Shown here piece by piece: positions 14,473 through 25,100 of a DNA stretch of 25,847 bases. Position 1 is the stretch's first letter. Every line of letters begins with the position of its first letter. Origin of the DNA: Gonium pectorale (Eukaryota > Chlorophyta > Chlorophyceae > Chlamydomonadales > Volvocaceae). The stretch is from NCBI GenBank assembly GCA_001584585.1, contig LSYV01000014.1, positions 1,941,116 to 1,966,962 on the forward strand, in the 5' to 3' direction. The notes below the pieces were generated by a model. That model was not told the DNA's origin, ran no database searches, and saw only the letters and a list, made by a program, of their open reading frames with translations. The position numbers were made by a program, and so were the translations under genes.

Positions 14473-14910
14473 GCAGCGTGCCAGGCCTCAACGGCTGGGC
14501 CCTCCCGCCGGGCGGCAGCGGCGGCGGTGGCAGCTGACGCCGCGGTGACGGTTCGTGCCTGTCCGTGTTGGTGCATCTACCCCTCCTACCTATACTCTGC
14601 GCCGTAGCTAGCAGGATGGGTTGCTCTGCTCTTGACGCAAAAGGACGCATATCAATTGCGCCGGGACAGCTTGCGTTCGTGCAGCCCTTGGCGGTGCAAG
14701 GCGCCGGGACGGTGGCCAAGGGCGGGGCTGCCCCTGCAGGGCAGCGTAGTCGTGTACCTGGGCGGTGCTGTCGTTTGCTGCTGTTTTTTCCCGCATCGGC
14801 AGCTTGCCAGGCCTCCCGCCGGGCGGCGGCTGGGCCGCCTGGACCCTCCCGCCGGGCGGTGGCGGCTCGTGCCTGTCCCTGTTGGTGCATCTGCGCCTCC
14901 TGTACTCGGC
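14473..14910. repeat. Diverged direct duplication of a GC-rich block
   Basis: The blocks at about 14473-14597 and 14800-14910 share, in order, TGCCAGGCCTC, CCCTCCCGCCGGGCGG, GGCTCGTGCCTGTCC (GGTTCGTGCCTGTCC in the first), TGTTGGTGCATCT and a CCTCCT-containing end. They are about 330 bp apart. Neither shows a gene. Confidence 0.7.
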
Positions 14911-15003
14911 ATTGTATGCATACTAAGTACGGCAGGACGGCCCACACCGTTCTGGAGGGCACCGGCCGCTTCCCTGTGTGCGTGTAAGTTGCATTGTGCG
15001 CTT

Positions 15004-15290
15004 GCGAATCCAGCTCCGCGGCAAACGAATCCGTCGCTCAGCGCTGCGAATCCAACGAGCGCGAATCCGAACCCACCCCTGCGCTGCACGAATCCACCCG
15101 GGCGAATCCCAATCCGTCGCTCAGCGCTGCGAATCCAACGAGCGCGAATCCGAATCCACCCCTGCGCTGCACGAATCCACCCGGGTGAATCCCAATCCAA
15201 CAACCACGCGTTCGGATCCCCCAAAGACGAATCCGAAGCCGCCGACAACCGTTTTGAATCCAGAGGGGTGACAGTGCACAGGGCGAATCC
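15004..15290. repeat. CGAATCC motif array with an 83-bp tandem duplication
   Basis: At least eleven copies of CGAATCC occur in under 300 bp, most preceded by G. Within this, a unit of 83 bp is tandemly duplicated (for example CGTCGCTCAGCGCTGCG at 15032 and again at 15115). The array resembles subterminal repeats of a second mobile element, but no terminal inverted repeats were found. Confidence 0.8.
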
Positions 15291-15640
15291 AGACCGGCGA
15301 TGCCAACCTTTCTCTAGGAAACATGCCTGCGCCCCGACGCCATCCAGTTGTACGCCCTGCCCCCCCCCCACGGTCTTTGCGTTGGACGGAGGCGGAACGC
15401 GAAGGGTGACAGGCTAAGTTCCTAGAACGGCCGCACTTGTTGGCGTACACTTGCGGCTGAGTGCCTAGCAGCAGCAGGCCAAGATAGCGGCGGCTGGGGG
15501 GCGGGGGCGCAGGGTTGTGACAACAGGTGCAGTGCGGGTAAGGGAGGGCCGTTGCCACAACCCGGTACCTAGTTGGCTTCCTACGACGGGTCGGTGCGGA
15601 TGGTACCGTAGGTCTCTCATTTGAGGCGCGCAAGCTGTGT
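15291..15640. other. Spacer with no recognised feature
   Basis: This GC-rich spacer holds a C-run near 15361 and no coding or RNA structure that I can support. A minus-strand open frame of 170 codons covers it but lacks protein-like conservation or motifs. Confidence 0.5.
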
Positions 15641-15926
15641 TGTCATGCTACTACTACAGTTTGCAATTATTGTGCCGCTGGGCAAGCGCATTAAAGAGCA
15701 AAGTACGTCACTACCTCTGTTCGTAGTCATGAACACCGCGACACGCCAATATGACATATTCATAGCATATCAAAAGTGATCGCAATGATGCGAAAATATA
15801 GGTTGTCAAAGGTAAAATTGCTCAAGGAGCTCTCGCAGATCAGCCAGCTTAATCCCCCAAGATGATACAAGAAATGTGTTTAGTTTGAGTCATTAACTCA
15901 TGGTTGTGACGTGCCTCGGCTAGACA
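15641..15926 (+). promoter_or_regulatory. AT-rich promoter and 5' leader region of gene B
   Basis: Base composition drops from strongly GC-rich to AT-rich just upstream of the gene B ATG, typical of volvocine promoter regions. An AAAATATA sequence at 15793-15800 could be a TATA-like element, about 130 nt before the ATG. ACGT-core motifs of the bZIP/CRE type occur at about 15704-15711 (TACGTCAC) and 15906-15912 (TGACGTG). The transcription start cannot be placed from sequence. Confidence 0.5.
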
Positions 15927-16102
15927 ATGCTGCGACGAGGCCTTTCCTCTTTTGCGGTTCTGTGGTCGCTTTTAGCTGTGATATTGCACCACGGCTATGT
16001 AACTGCAATCGATGCAACTGAGTCGCAAAGTACTGCTGGAGTTGAGGAAGTCATGGTGAATAAATCATGCATTCAGTACTCAATCAACCCGGTAGCAGCC
16101 AG
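15927..16102 (+). CDS. Gene B exon 1: start codon and signal peptide
   Basis: The ATG at 15927 has A at -3 and an in-frame TAG two codons upstream. The exon encodes MLRRGLSSFAVLWSLLAVIL followed by HHGYVTA. This is a basic N-terminus, a hydrophobic core and small residues at the likely cleavage site, that is, an ER signal peptide. The mature start is about IDATESQS. It ends in phase 2 before GTAAAC. The exon is only 58 codons, so length filters for open frames would miss it. Confidence 0.82.
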
Positions 16103-19100
16103 GTAAACTTTGCACGAATCAGCGCCCTGGCGTTTGCCTGGGTCAGAAGGGTTTCGTCGCAGCCCATGTCGCCAGGAGACAAATGTTTACCCCGCATGCG
16201 TGCAGCTGTGGGTCTATCGGGGGTCTACCATCTGGCTTCGACTCAGCGATGAGCGGCGGTGCCGGGTCTGAGGTCCGAGTCCAGCTCTCTGCGATGATAC
16301 ACGCATGCGTGCAATTTGAAGATGCCGACGCGTCTGTGCGGGTAAGGTTAGACGCATGATCAGGGACAGGTCGGGGGCAGGGTGAGGAGCGGGGTTTAGC
16401 GGCACGTCCGCTGACAAGGGTGCTGCGGCACGGTGGCGCTTGCATCAAGCGTCCTGCATGTGTTGCATTGTCACGCCCCCTCCCTCCTGCTGCGCGGGCA
16501 TCACTATCCTGAAGTGTACCCACGACATGCCCCGCCCACGCCTGCCGCGCGCGTTCCCTGGCCCTGGCCCTGCCCCGCAGCGCCTCCGCGTCCTGGCGGG
16601 CACGGCGCGCCTCTACCCAGTCTTCCTGCGACTGGCCTCACAATTCAGCGCAGCGACCGGGTAAGGCCTGAGGAGGCGGTAAAGGGCCCTTGTCCGGATA
16701 GCGGGAAGTGGAGCAGGCAGCGGGCTGCTGCGTGGGGAATAGGCAGCCCAGGACAGGTGCCAGATTGGACTTCCTCTTCAACTGGCCTCGCACTTGCAGC
16801 GAAGCCACGGGGTGAGCCGTGCCGTAACGAAAGGACCGAGAGCACGGGTGAAGCCCAGAGCGGGGGCTTTGGGGCCTCGATGGGGAATGCTTTGAAGGCA
16901 TGCCCGGGGCCCGGGCAGCGCGCCCAGGAGCGGGAGGACGGAGTGGGGGCAGCGCCGGGCCTGAGAGTTGAGCCAAGCGGCCGGGCGCGGGCCAACACAG
17001 GGGCTGTGCCTGGTGTTGGCAGCGAGGTGAGGTGGGCGCGGGTTTGAGAGGCGAAGGAGTCCGCTGCTGAGGCTTTGCGTGAGCGCGGGCGTCTCCTGTT
17101 GCGAGCAGCGCACTGGGGCCACGAGCGCTTGGCGCCACTCAAGTACGCGACTTGCGCTTTGCGCAACGTACGCGCAACGTACGCCGCTACAGCCTGGCCG
17201 GACGATTCCGGATCCTGTGAGAAAGGGTTGCGGGAGATCAGCGGGAATCACCGGGAGACTCCGCACACAGCACAAGCAGCCTTTGCTAGCTACCCCTTGG
17301 ACCTGTTTTCTGAACTCAGTCACGCATACGTAACATACAAGCAGCGGCGGTGCCGGGGGTGTCGCTGGCAGGCGAAGAGTCTGGCCTCGAGTACGGCGTC
17401 TGCACGCTGCGTACGGGCCCTGTCGGCCACATGTCCACCTGCATGCATGTTTCCAGCGCAGAAGACGTCTGCGCTGAAGCAAGGGCCGGACCGCAGTGCC
17501 CGGGGCGGTCCGCCGCGACGCACTGTTGCGTTGACCTGAACCTGCGCCCCCTTCCCTCCCTCCCTCCGCACAGGATACCACTGTGAGTGCCCGGCGGGAG
17601 GGCGTTCCGCTCTGTACCGCCTGCCAGGCAGCTGAGCGCGGGGCCAGGAGGATTGGAGTGGACCGGAGCGAGCCCGTTACCTCGGTTTTCTTCCGCCTAG
17701 GGACTCGGACCCTGGACGCCCCGCGTATCCCGAGGCGTCGTTCTGCTGGGCCCGTAGCGCAGCGCGGGCGATGTGTGGCCGGGGCATTTTCGCTCCCCGG
17801 CCAAGTGGGGGACTCGGTGTCCCTCCCTCCCCACGTGTTCTGTACCGGGGTCCCATCACTCACTCACTCGGCCTCTCGCTCACATGCTCGGTACGTGCAT
17901 CCAGGTACTTCAACTTTAGCACGCGTGTTGGCAGCACAGGTGCGATCATGCGCGCGGCAGTCGCCAAGCCGCCGCCCGTCGAGGACACGCCCGACGCGTC
18001 TGGCGGCCTGGACGCCATCATCACGACCCCGTCGTACATGTCGTACATGGACCAGGTACGGCGGCCGTGCCCCGGCGGGGAGCCCGCGCGGCCCATCCCG
18101 GAGGGTGGAGAAGCAGCTTGCTCTGCTGACTGCATGCTAAGCAGCGTCATGCATGCATACGTGCGCGTGTGTGGGGAGCGCCGGTCATGCTGCGTGGGTT
18201 GCACACCACGTGGTTGCACACGGGTCCTGCGCATGGGAAAGTCGGCACGAGCTTGCTGCAGCCGCATGCACAGGTTTAGCTCCTGTGTTGGGTCCTCTCC
18301 GTGTTCGCTCCTATGTTTCGTTTGCACGTGTTGCTGGCGCGCCGGGACGCCTTCCCTGCAGGCTGGCAAGCTTCTTGACCTGAGCAAGCTGGTGGATTCG
18401 GACCTGCAGCTGAAGTGGTTCCAGATCGACAACCACCTTCGCAGCCAGATGGTGGTCTACAACTCAAAGGTAAGGGGCCATGAATGTCAAACGGATGCGC
18501 TTAACCATGCCCACGGTGCGCACTGCCCGCGCTGCCGGTACGCCACCGTGCACCTCGCGAGTAGGCGCCCTTACAGGTGGACACCACTCTGCACGCACCC
18601 CCGGACCCTTCTTTGAAACATAAACTTGTGCACGCTGTGACGCGCCCCCCTTGCATCACATGCAGCGGCCACACTTAGCCGGCGCCCTCGCTGTGAAACC
18701 CACTCTAGGCGCACTAGCCGGCGCCCTCGCGGTGAAACCCACTCTTGGCGCACTAGCCGGCGCCCTCGCGGTGAAACCCACTCTGGGCGCACTAGCCGGC
18801 GCCCTCGCGGTGAAACCCACTCTGGGCGCACTAGCCGGCGCCCTCGCTGTGAAACCCACTCTGGGCGCACCTTTGGATAACGGTAGCAGCTTGCCCTGAT
18901 GGTTCGCATAACATGCGCATCCTCCACTGGCGCGGCACAGTCGCCCACCGCACGGTACTCACTAATGTCCCCCTCCCTCCGTTTCCTATCCTCCCCGACG
19001 TGTTCCTAGGTCGTGGCCATCCCCGTCACCACATCTCCGCAGTTTCTCTTCTACCACCTGCCCACCTTTGAGCGGGACGGCCTGCAGGTCCCGGCTACCT

Positions 19101-22100
19101 GGGACCAGGCCATAGCCCTGGCCGAGCAATACCACGGCAAAGGTCAGCCCGGCTGCGCCGTGGCTTGGGCCCCTGAGACTTGGGACAGTCCTGCCAGCTG
19201 CCGCCCTGTCGCACGATTCGTTTCTCGGCGTGCGGCGCAGCGGCCCATTACCGATGTACATTGCATGCAATGCACCGCTTGCTCATTTCGCCCTTGTGCC
19301 CGCTATCGCCGTTGGCCCAATCCAGATATCAACGGCGATGGCCAGCCCGACTACGGCTTCTGCATGACCCCACCCAGTGAGTTGGGTTGTCGGCCGCAGA
19401 AGCGTAGGCGCCCCTGCGGCCGCCTAGCTGGCGGCCCTCGTCCTGCGGCCGTCTGCTGCCCGCCGACGCCCCTGCCAAGCAGCCCAAAGCGCCAGCGCCC
19501 CCACTCAGCTCCGCTCCGCTCCCTCACCTTCTCGGCCACTCACCGCTACCGGCGCCGCCCCGTGCTCGCCCAGCCCACTTACGCAACCGGCCCCTTGCAA
19601 CGCCCATCGGCGCTCCGTGCCGAGCATAATCCCCAACCCTTGCGCGCACGCCTGACGGCCCGGTCGCAGACTGCTTCGTGGACGGCACCCTGATGCACAG
19701 CATCCTCGCCAGCTTCGTGCAGACCCGTGGGCCCACCCAGGGGGTGTTCCTGGACCCGGAGAGCATGGCCAACCTGGCCAACAGCAGCGCCGTCGATGAG
19801 ACGCTGAAGATCATGCGCCGCCTGAGGCTGGTGGGGCCCCTATTTGGTGAGTTGGTGGGAGGTCGCGCCGCGGGCAGGCGACCCGGGTGTCTGTCGCACG
19901 GACCGACGTGATGCGCAATTCGGTGTCGTGTGTCCTCGCGGCGGCGCGTGTGAGGCGCGGGCGGGGCTTGGCGTTGCGTCGACATGCCGGGCGTGGGGGC
20001 CGGCCGGGCGGTTGGGCGGCCGGTTGGTTGGTTGGCTAGTTGGTTGGCTGGTCGGTTGGTTTGCTGGTTGGTTGGCTGGCTGGTTTGCTGATTGATTGAT
20101 TGGCTGGTTAATTGGTAGGCTGGCTGGTTGGTTGGTTGGTTAATTGGTTTGCTCCTGCGCCGTCTCTTCTCTGTGCGTGGTTTGCCGGGGTCTGAGCTGC
20201 CGTTGCCGATCGCCAGCGCTGCCAGTGTGGCAGGCCTCGCAGTGCGGCCGCAAAGGGCCGCTGCGGCCACTGGCGCAGAGCGCGGTGACTCACACGTGGG
20301 GTGTTCACCTACATGCGTCCATGCGCACGTCCGTTCCCACCGCCCTGCCTCTGCTCGCTGCACTCCCCCTTGTCCTACCGCGTCAGGCGACTGTTCGGTC
20401 TTTGAGGACGCGCTGTACCTGCGGGGGCGCTGCCTGCTGTCGCTCACCTCGCCCATCACCTTCAAGACGGCGTACTCGCCGGACGCGCCGCCCGCCTACG
20501 CAGCCATGCGCGGCCGCATGGGCATCGCCGCCGTCCCTGGCTCCACCCGGGTGCTGGACCGACCCACGGGTCGCCTGGTCGACTGCGACGCCGACGTCTG
20601 CCCACTGGCACGCGCTACGGCGCCGGATGCGGTGAGCCGCGAGCGCATCCACGGATCTGTCATGCCGGTTGGTGAATGCGCGTAGGGCAGAGGGTCAACA
20701 TCCTCGGGATCTGTACGAACGTTGCCGTCAGGCCTCTGATCGTGCTGCCGGCGCGAACGCTCGGTCTGTGCACGGTTCCGGCATTGGGAGTGTCGAGGAG
20801 GGCGTTCGACTGCCACTAATCAGCATCTTCTCCATTTCCCCGTTTCTCTTCATCGACCACACGGAACAGCCGCCGCGCAACCGTTTGGCGCTGCCGACCC
20901 CTCCACCGCCCCTCCGCCGCTTGTGAGAATGCCTTCCAACCCACCACCCTCCGCCGCAGAACGGCGTGGTGCGGCCGGTAAACCAACCAGTTCCGTCCAC
21001 CAACATCATCGTGATGATCAACGCGCAATCGCCGCCCAAGTACCAGTTCTACGCGTACTCGTGAGCTACCGACGGGGGGGGGGAGGAGGGGAAGCACACA
21101 GTTATGTTCAGTGCTGGAGCAACGCGGCAGGGAAACTACGCAGCAGGGGACAAGCGCGTGAGGAGGGGTTGTCAGGGAACAGCGTGCTAGGTTCCCGAGG
21201 GCTACGGTACATGGGCATGACTGTGGGGCGCGCGGCGGCCTCGGCGATCGACACAGCAGCGGGTACACGCCAGCTCGCCGGTACACGTGCTTCCCGCAAG
21301 TGTTGCTCTGGACCAGTCGCATCCCACCTGTCTGTTGGCGGTTCGCAGGCTGTTCAGCTACTTGACCAGCCCTGAGGTGCTGGGCACGCAGGGGGACGCG
21401 CTGCTGCTCGATCCGCGCCTAGGTGAGTTCCGGAACACTCCGGAAAAGATATGCTGCATGTACCGTGCGTTTGAGCCTGATACGGCCGCGCTTTGCGCTC
21501 TGGGGAGAATCCCCTCCTGCGCCGCGCCCTTCCTGCCCCAGACCGGGCGGACTGCAACGATGTTATCGCCTGTGCTTCCGCCGTGTCCCAGCCGCAAGCG
21601 AGCCATGCAAAAGGTGTCCCAACTGCCCTTTTGGAATGGTGCAACGCCTGTCTCCGAGAATCCTTACATGGACGGCGGTTGGCGGTTGCAGATCAGGGGT
21701 GCGCCCGATCGTGCGGTTGTAGACCAGGGATACGCCCAGCCCGCTCAGCTCGTGCTCCCGATCGCCCTTCCCCGCCCCTGTGCACGGCGGGCGGGATGAG
21801 AATGCGCCCCAGGCTTCAGTGCTGAGAGTGCCTTCCTGACCCACTGCCCCCGACCCCGACCCCCGCAGAGACGGCCCCGCTGCGCAGCATCGACATGACA
21901 GATCAGTCGGCAGCCCTGTGGGTGGCGCGAGGGTACGACCCGTCCGACGTCGCTCGCTTCTTCATGGCCTATCGGGCCGCGCTGGCAAGTCCCAACCAGG
22001 CGTACGAGCCGCGATTTGCCGGAAACTTGAACATCAGGTGTGTGGAGTCCACCTCACCTTGCCGGCGCTACCGGCTGCTTCAAACGCCTTGCACTGGGGC

Positions 22101-25100
22101 AGGGCGGATTGGCTGCAGCGCAGTCCTACACGGCTGTGTGTCCGCTTTGCGTCTCGCGCGTTGTCTTGGTCCTTGTGCTTGTGCTTGGCTTTCTGGCATC
22201 CCAGCCTCCCTGCTCGCCACAGATGTGCCTTATGACGGGGCCGGCACAGCGCGGCTCCGCGCCAGCCCAACCGGCACCGCGCGCTGAGGGCCTCCCACCC
22301 CGTGCGACCCTCACCGCAGCCTCGCCGCCACCCTCGCCGCCCTCGTCTTCACCAACGCCACGCCCGGCTACCAGCCGCCGCCCGTGTCCATACCCACGGC
22401 CATGATCAGCCGGTCAGTGGCTGCGGTGGTTCAGGAGCAGGGGGGCCCGCAGGCCTTCGCCGGAGCCTACCGCCAGACCCTCAACTGGGTCCCGCCGCCG
22501 CCGCCCGCGCAGCCGCCGCCCGAAGCGCCCGCCGCCAGCGGCGGCGGCGACGACGGCAGCAAGGGCAGGCGCGCCAGAACGACGACCGTGGCGGTTGTGA
22601 TTCCTTGCGGCGTGGTGTTGCTGGTTGTGGTGGCGGTTGTGGCGGCGGTCTTGCGGCGCCGTAATCGGAAGCGGCGCTCGGTCGCGCCGCCACCTGGTGC
22701 CGGCCCTGACACAACCATCCTCGTGACAGGTGATTGCGCAGGCACCGGGTGGAGGTTTGCGTGTGGGAGTCTTGCGCTTGCTTGGTTAGTCGTCCTGTGC
22801 CCTGTACCCGTGCTGTTGAGCTCTCGCCAGGAAGGCGGCTGAGCACGTTGTCGCTGCCATCTCGGCCCGCCCCGCCCCAAAACCCCACCGCTTGTCCCTC
22901 CTCCTGCGCTGCACGGATGGGATGCATCCCTGTCTGCGGCGTCTCGGCAGACATCCAAAGCAGCACCAGGTACGCCGTGGAGGCCGGATGACCCGGTCTG
23001 GTTGTGTGCGTTGTCCTTGCCACACTCGGGACACAGGGGGTGCCCCGACCCGCCTTGTACATCCACAGCAGCACCAGGTGTGCCCCCGAGCGCGACGGGA
23101 CACCCAGCAAACAGGTCTGGCAAGCGGAACACTGACCCCGCTGCCCCCAGTGCGCCAACTGTGACATGCCAAGCTTGTCTGCGTGTTGTTGCCGCGCGAG
23201 GACGGGCCAGCGGCCCATCCATACAACGTGCAGCTGACCAGAGGTCTCCGCCTCGGGGCTCCACCATGTCCTGCCTTTGCATCATAGCTCGTAACCTGAA
23301 CGCTGGAAACCGGACTGACTTGCCGCAGCCTTTGGGAGCACCTGGACTCGGTGGTCATGGACCACGCGCTGTCCATCCACCACGTGGTTATGCGCTCAGC
23401 GATACTGGAGTGGGGCGGATACGAGAGCGCCACAGGTGAGGGACGCTGGCCCCATTCGAGGACGGGACGGGACCGGGGTGAGGGCGGGCGTGCGGAAAGG
23501 CGTGCGCCGTCGGCGCGAGGGCTGGGCGTGAGGGCTGGGCGCGAGGGCTGGGCGCCGCTCGTCGGGCGCCTTCGTTCCGATGGCTGCGTGGTTCCGCGAT
23601 CGGATCCGGGCACGCGTGGAAGACGCTGTCAAATACACGCGCCATATACCCGGTCGCATGCAGTACCGCACTTGTCTCAGTGCCGTTCTGTCGTACTGCA
23701 CACAGCTGCCCGGGGGAGCCGGGCGCCAAGCGCAGCAACTGTCCAGATGTGATGCTGTGATTACACGGAGTGTCATCTCTCGGCTCTTCCCACCCCTCCC
23801 ACCCCCTTCCCCACAGAGGGCGACTCGTTCATTGTGGCCTTCCCGAACCCGACTGCGGCGCTCAACTGCGCCCTGGCGGCCCAGCAGGTGCGCCCGGCCT
23901 CCTATCGGATGCATCTGCCGTCTTGCAGCGCAAGTCCGTGTGTGTACCTCACACACTGCTCCCCACCGCATCCACGCCAGACCCGTCATTGCTGTCGAGC
24001 CTATCCATAGTTCTCCCCTGGGGTGTGCCCACCGCAACCAATTCCATGCCCTCGGTCTCACGCCTGTTCGCGCCCAGCGGTGGCATTGTCCCGCTATCTG
24101 TATCGGCAAGCACTCCAGTCCCGGTAACTGCCCGGTTGCTCCCCTTGCGTATCCGCCCACCCCTAGGCCCTGCTCGACGCGCCCTGGCCACCTGGGCTAA
24201 TCCATTACCCCCCGTTGCCGGGGCTGGAGGGAGACGAGGACCCGCTGATAACGGTGGCCGCAGTGACCAAGTGGGTGCACAAGCGCGCAGGCTAGCGGAC
24301 TGACGTCGCGTTACCCACCGCTTCCCATCGCGTCGTCGTGCCGTCAGGGCGCTGTTCGCTGCCGACGCCGCACCTGTACCGTAAGCTGTGCTGGCATTAG
24401 TAATTATTGCTCGTCGTGGACTTCCCGGGTGCTTTCCCGTCTGTCTGCGGTGTCTGGCCCGCAGGCAGCCAAAGGCCGCACCGCGCGCCGCGCGTGCGCT
24501 GGCCAGTCCGGCGCTGCCGGGCAGCGGTCCGCCAGGCGGCCTGACGAGCGGGCCGCTTTCTGCGGACGCACCTGAGGCCTGGCCCGGCCCGCCAGGAGGA
24601 CAGCACCGCACCCCAACGGGCTGCGCCGCGGCGCTTGCTCGGGCGCTCCCTGCATGGTGCCACCCGCATCCGTCGTCGGGGGTTCCCGCCCAGCGTTACG
24701 GCGGCGGCAGCTTCCTGGGCACCGCGGTGGGTCCCCTGCCGCCGGGCAGGTCCAGGGTGTGGGAGAGCTCGCTGCTCGTGGCGCCGTGGCGTGGTCAGAC
24801 GGGCCTGGTCAGACGGTCGGGCCGCGTGCGTTTGCAGGCGCCCAGGGAGCGCCCCGGCTGTTGCGTTGCAAGGGAGTTACTCGGGTCGTGAGTCCGTGGG
24901 TGGATGCGGGGAGCTTTGCGTCCCCGCACGTCCGCTCTCCTTTACCCCGGTCTATGGTACTCATGATCGCCCAGTTCCCCCTCTCTCCGCCCGGCAGGCC
25001 GCCGAGCCCAGGCCAAGGCCGCCGTCCGCCAGCCGCGGCCGGGAGGTGGCCGTGGACGTCAGGAAGGGCAGCTGGCCGCCCAGCGCCGCCGGCGACGCGC

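Noticed and set aside
15004..15290. tRNA-like B boxes suggested by repeated CGAATCC
   Set aside because: The full GGTTCGANTCC box and a cloverleaf with a plausible A box are absent; the motif is simply repeated.
17776..17803. GC-rich 9-bp hairpin in a gene B intron
   Set aside because: Short hairpins are expected by chance at this GC content; there is no T-run or RNA family signature.
16778..17863. Minus-strand open frame of 361 codons in gene B
   Set aside because: It lies antisense to gene B introns and crosses the micro-exon. GC-rich sequence commonly gives long antisense frames, and no domain was recognised.
18651..18899. Open frame over the 39-bp minisatellite as a repeat protein
   Set aside because: It is explained by a repeat unit divisible by three within an intron whose flanking exons join in frame.
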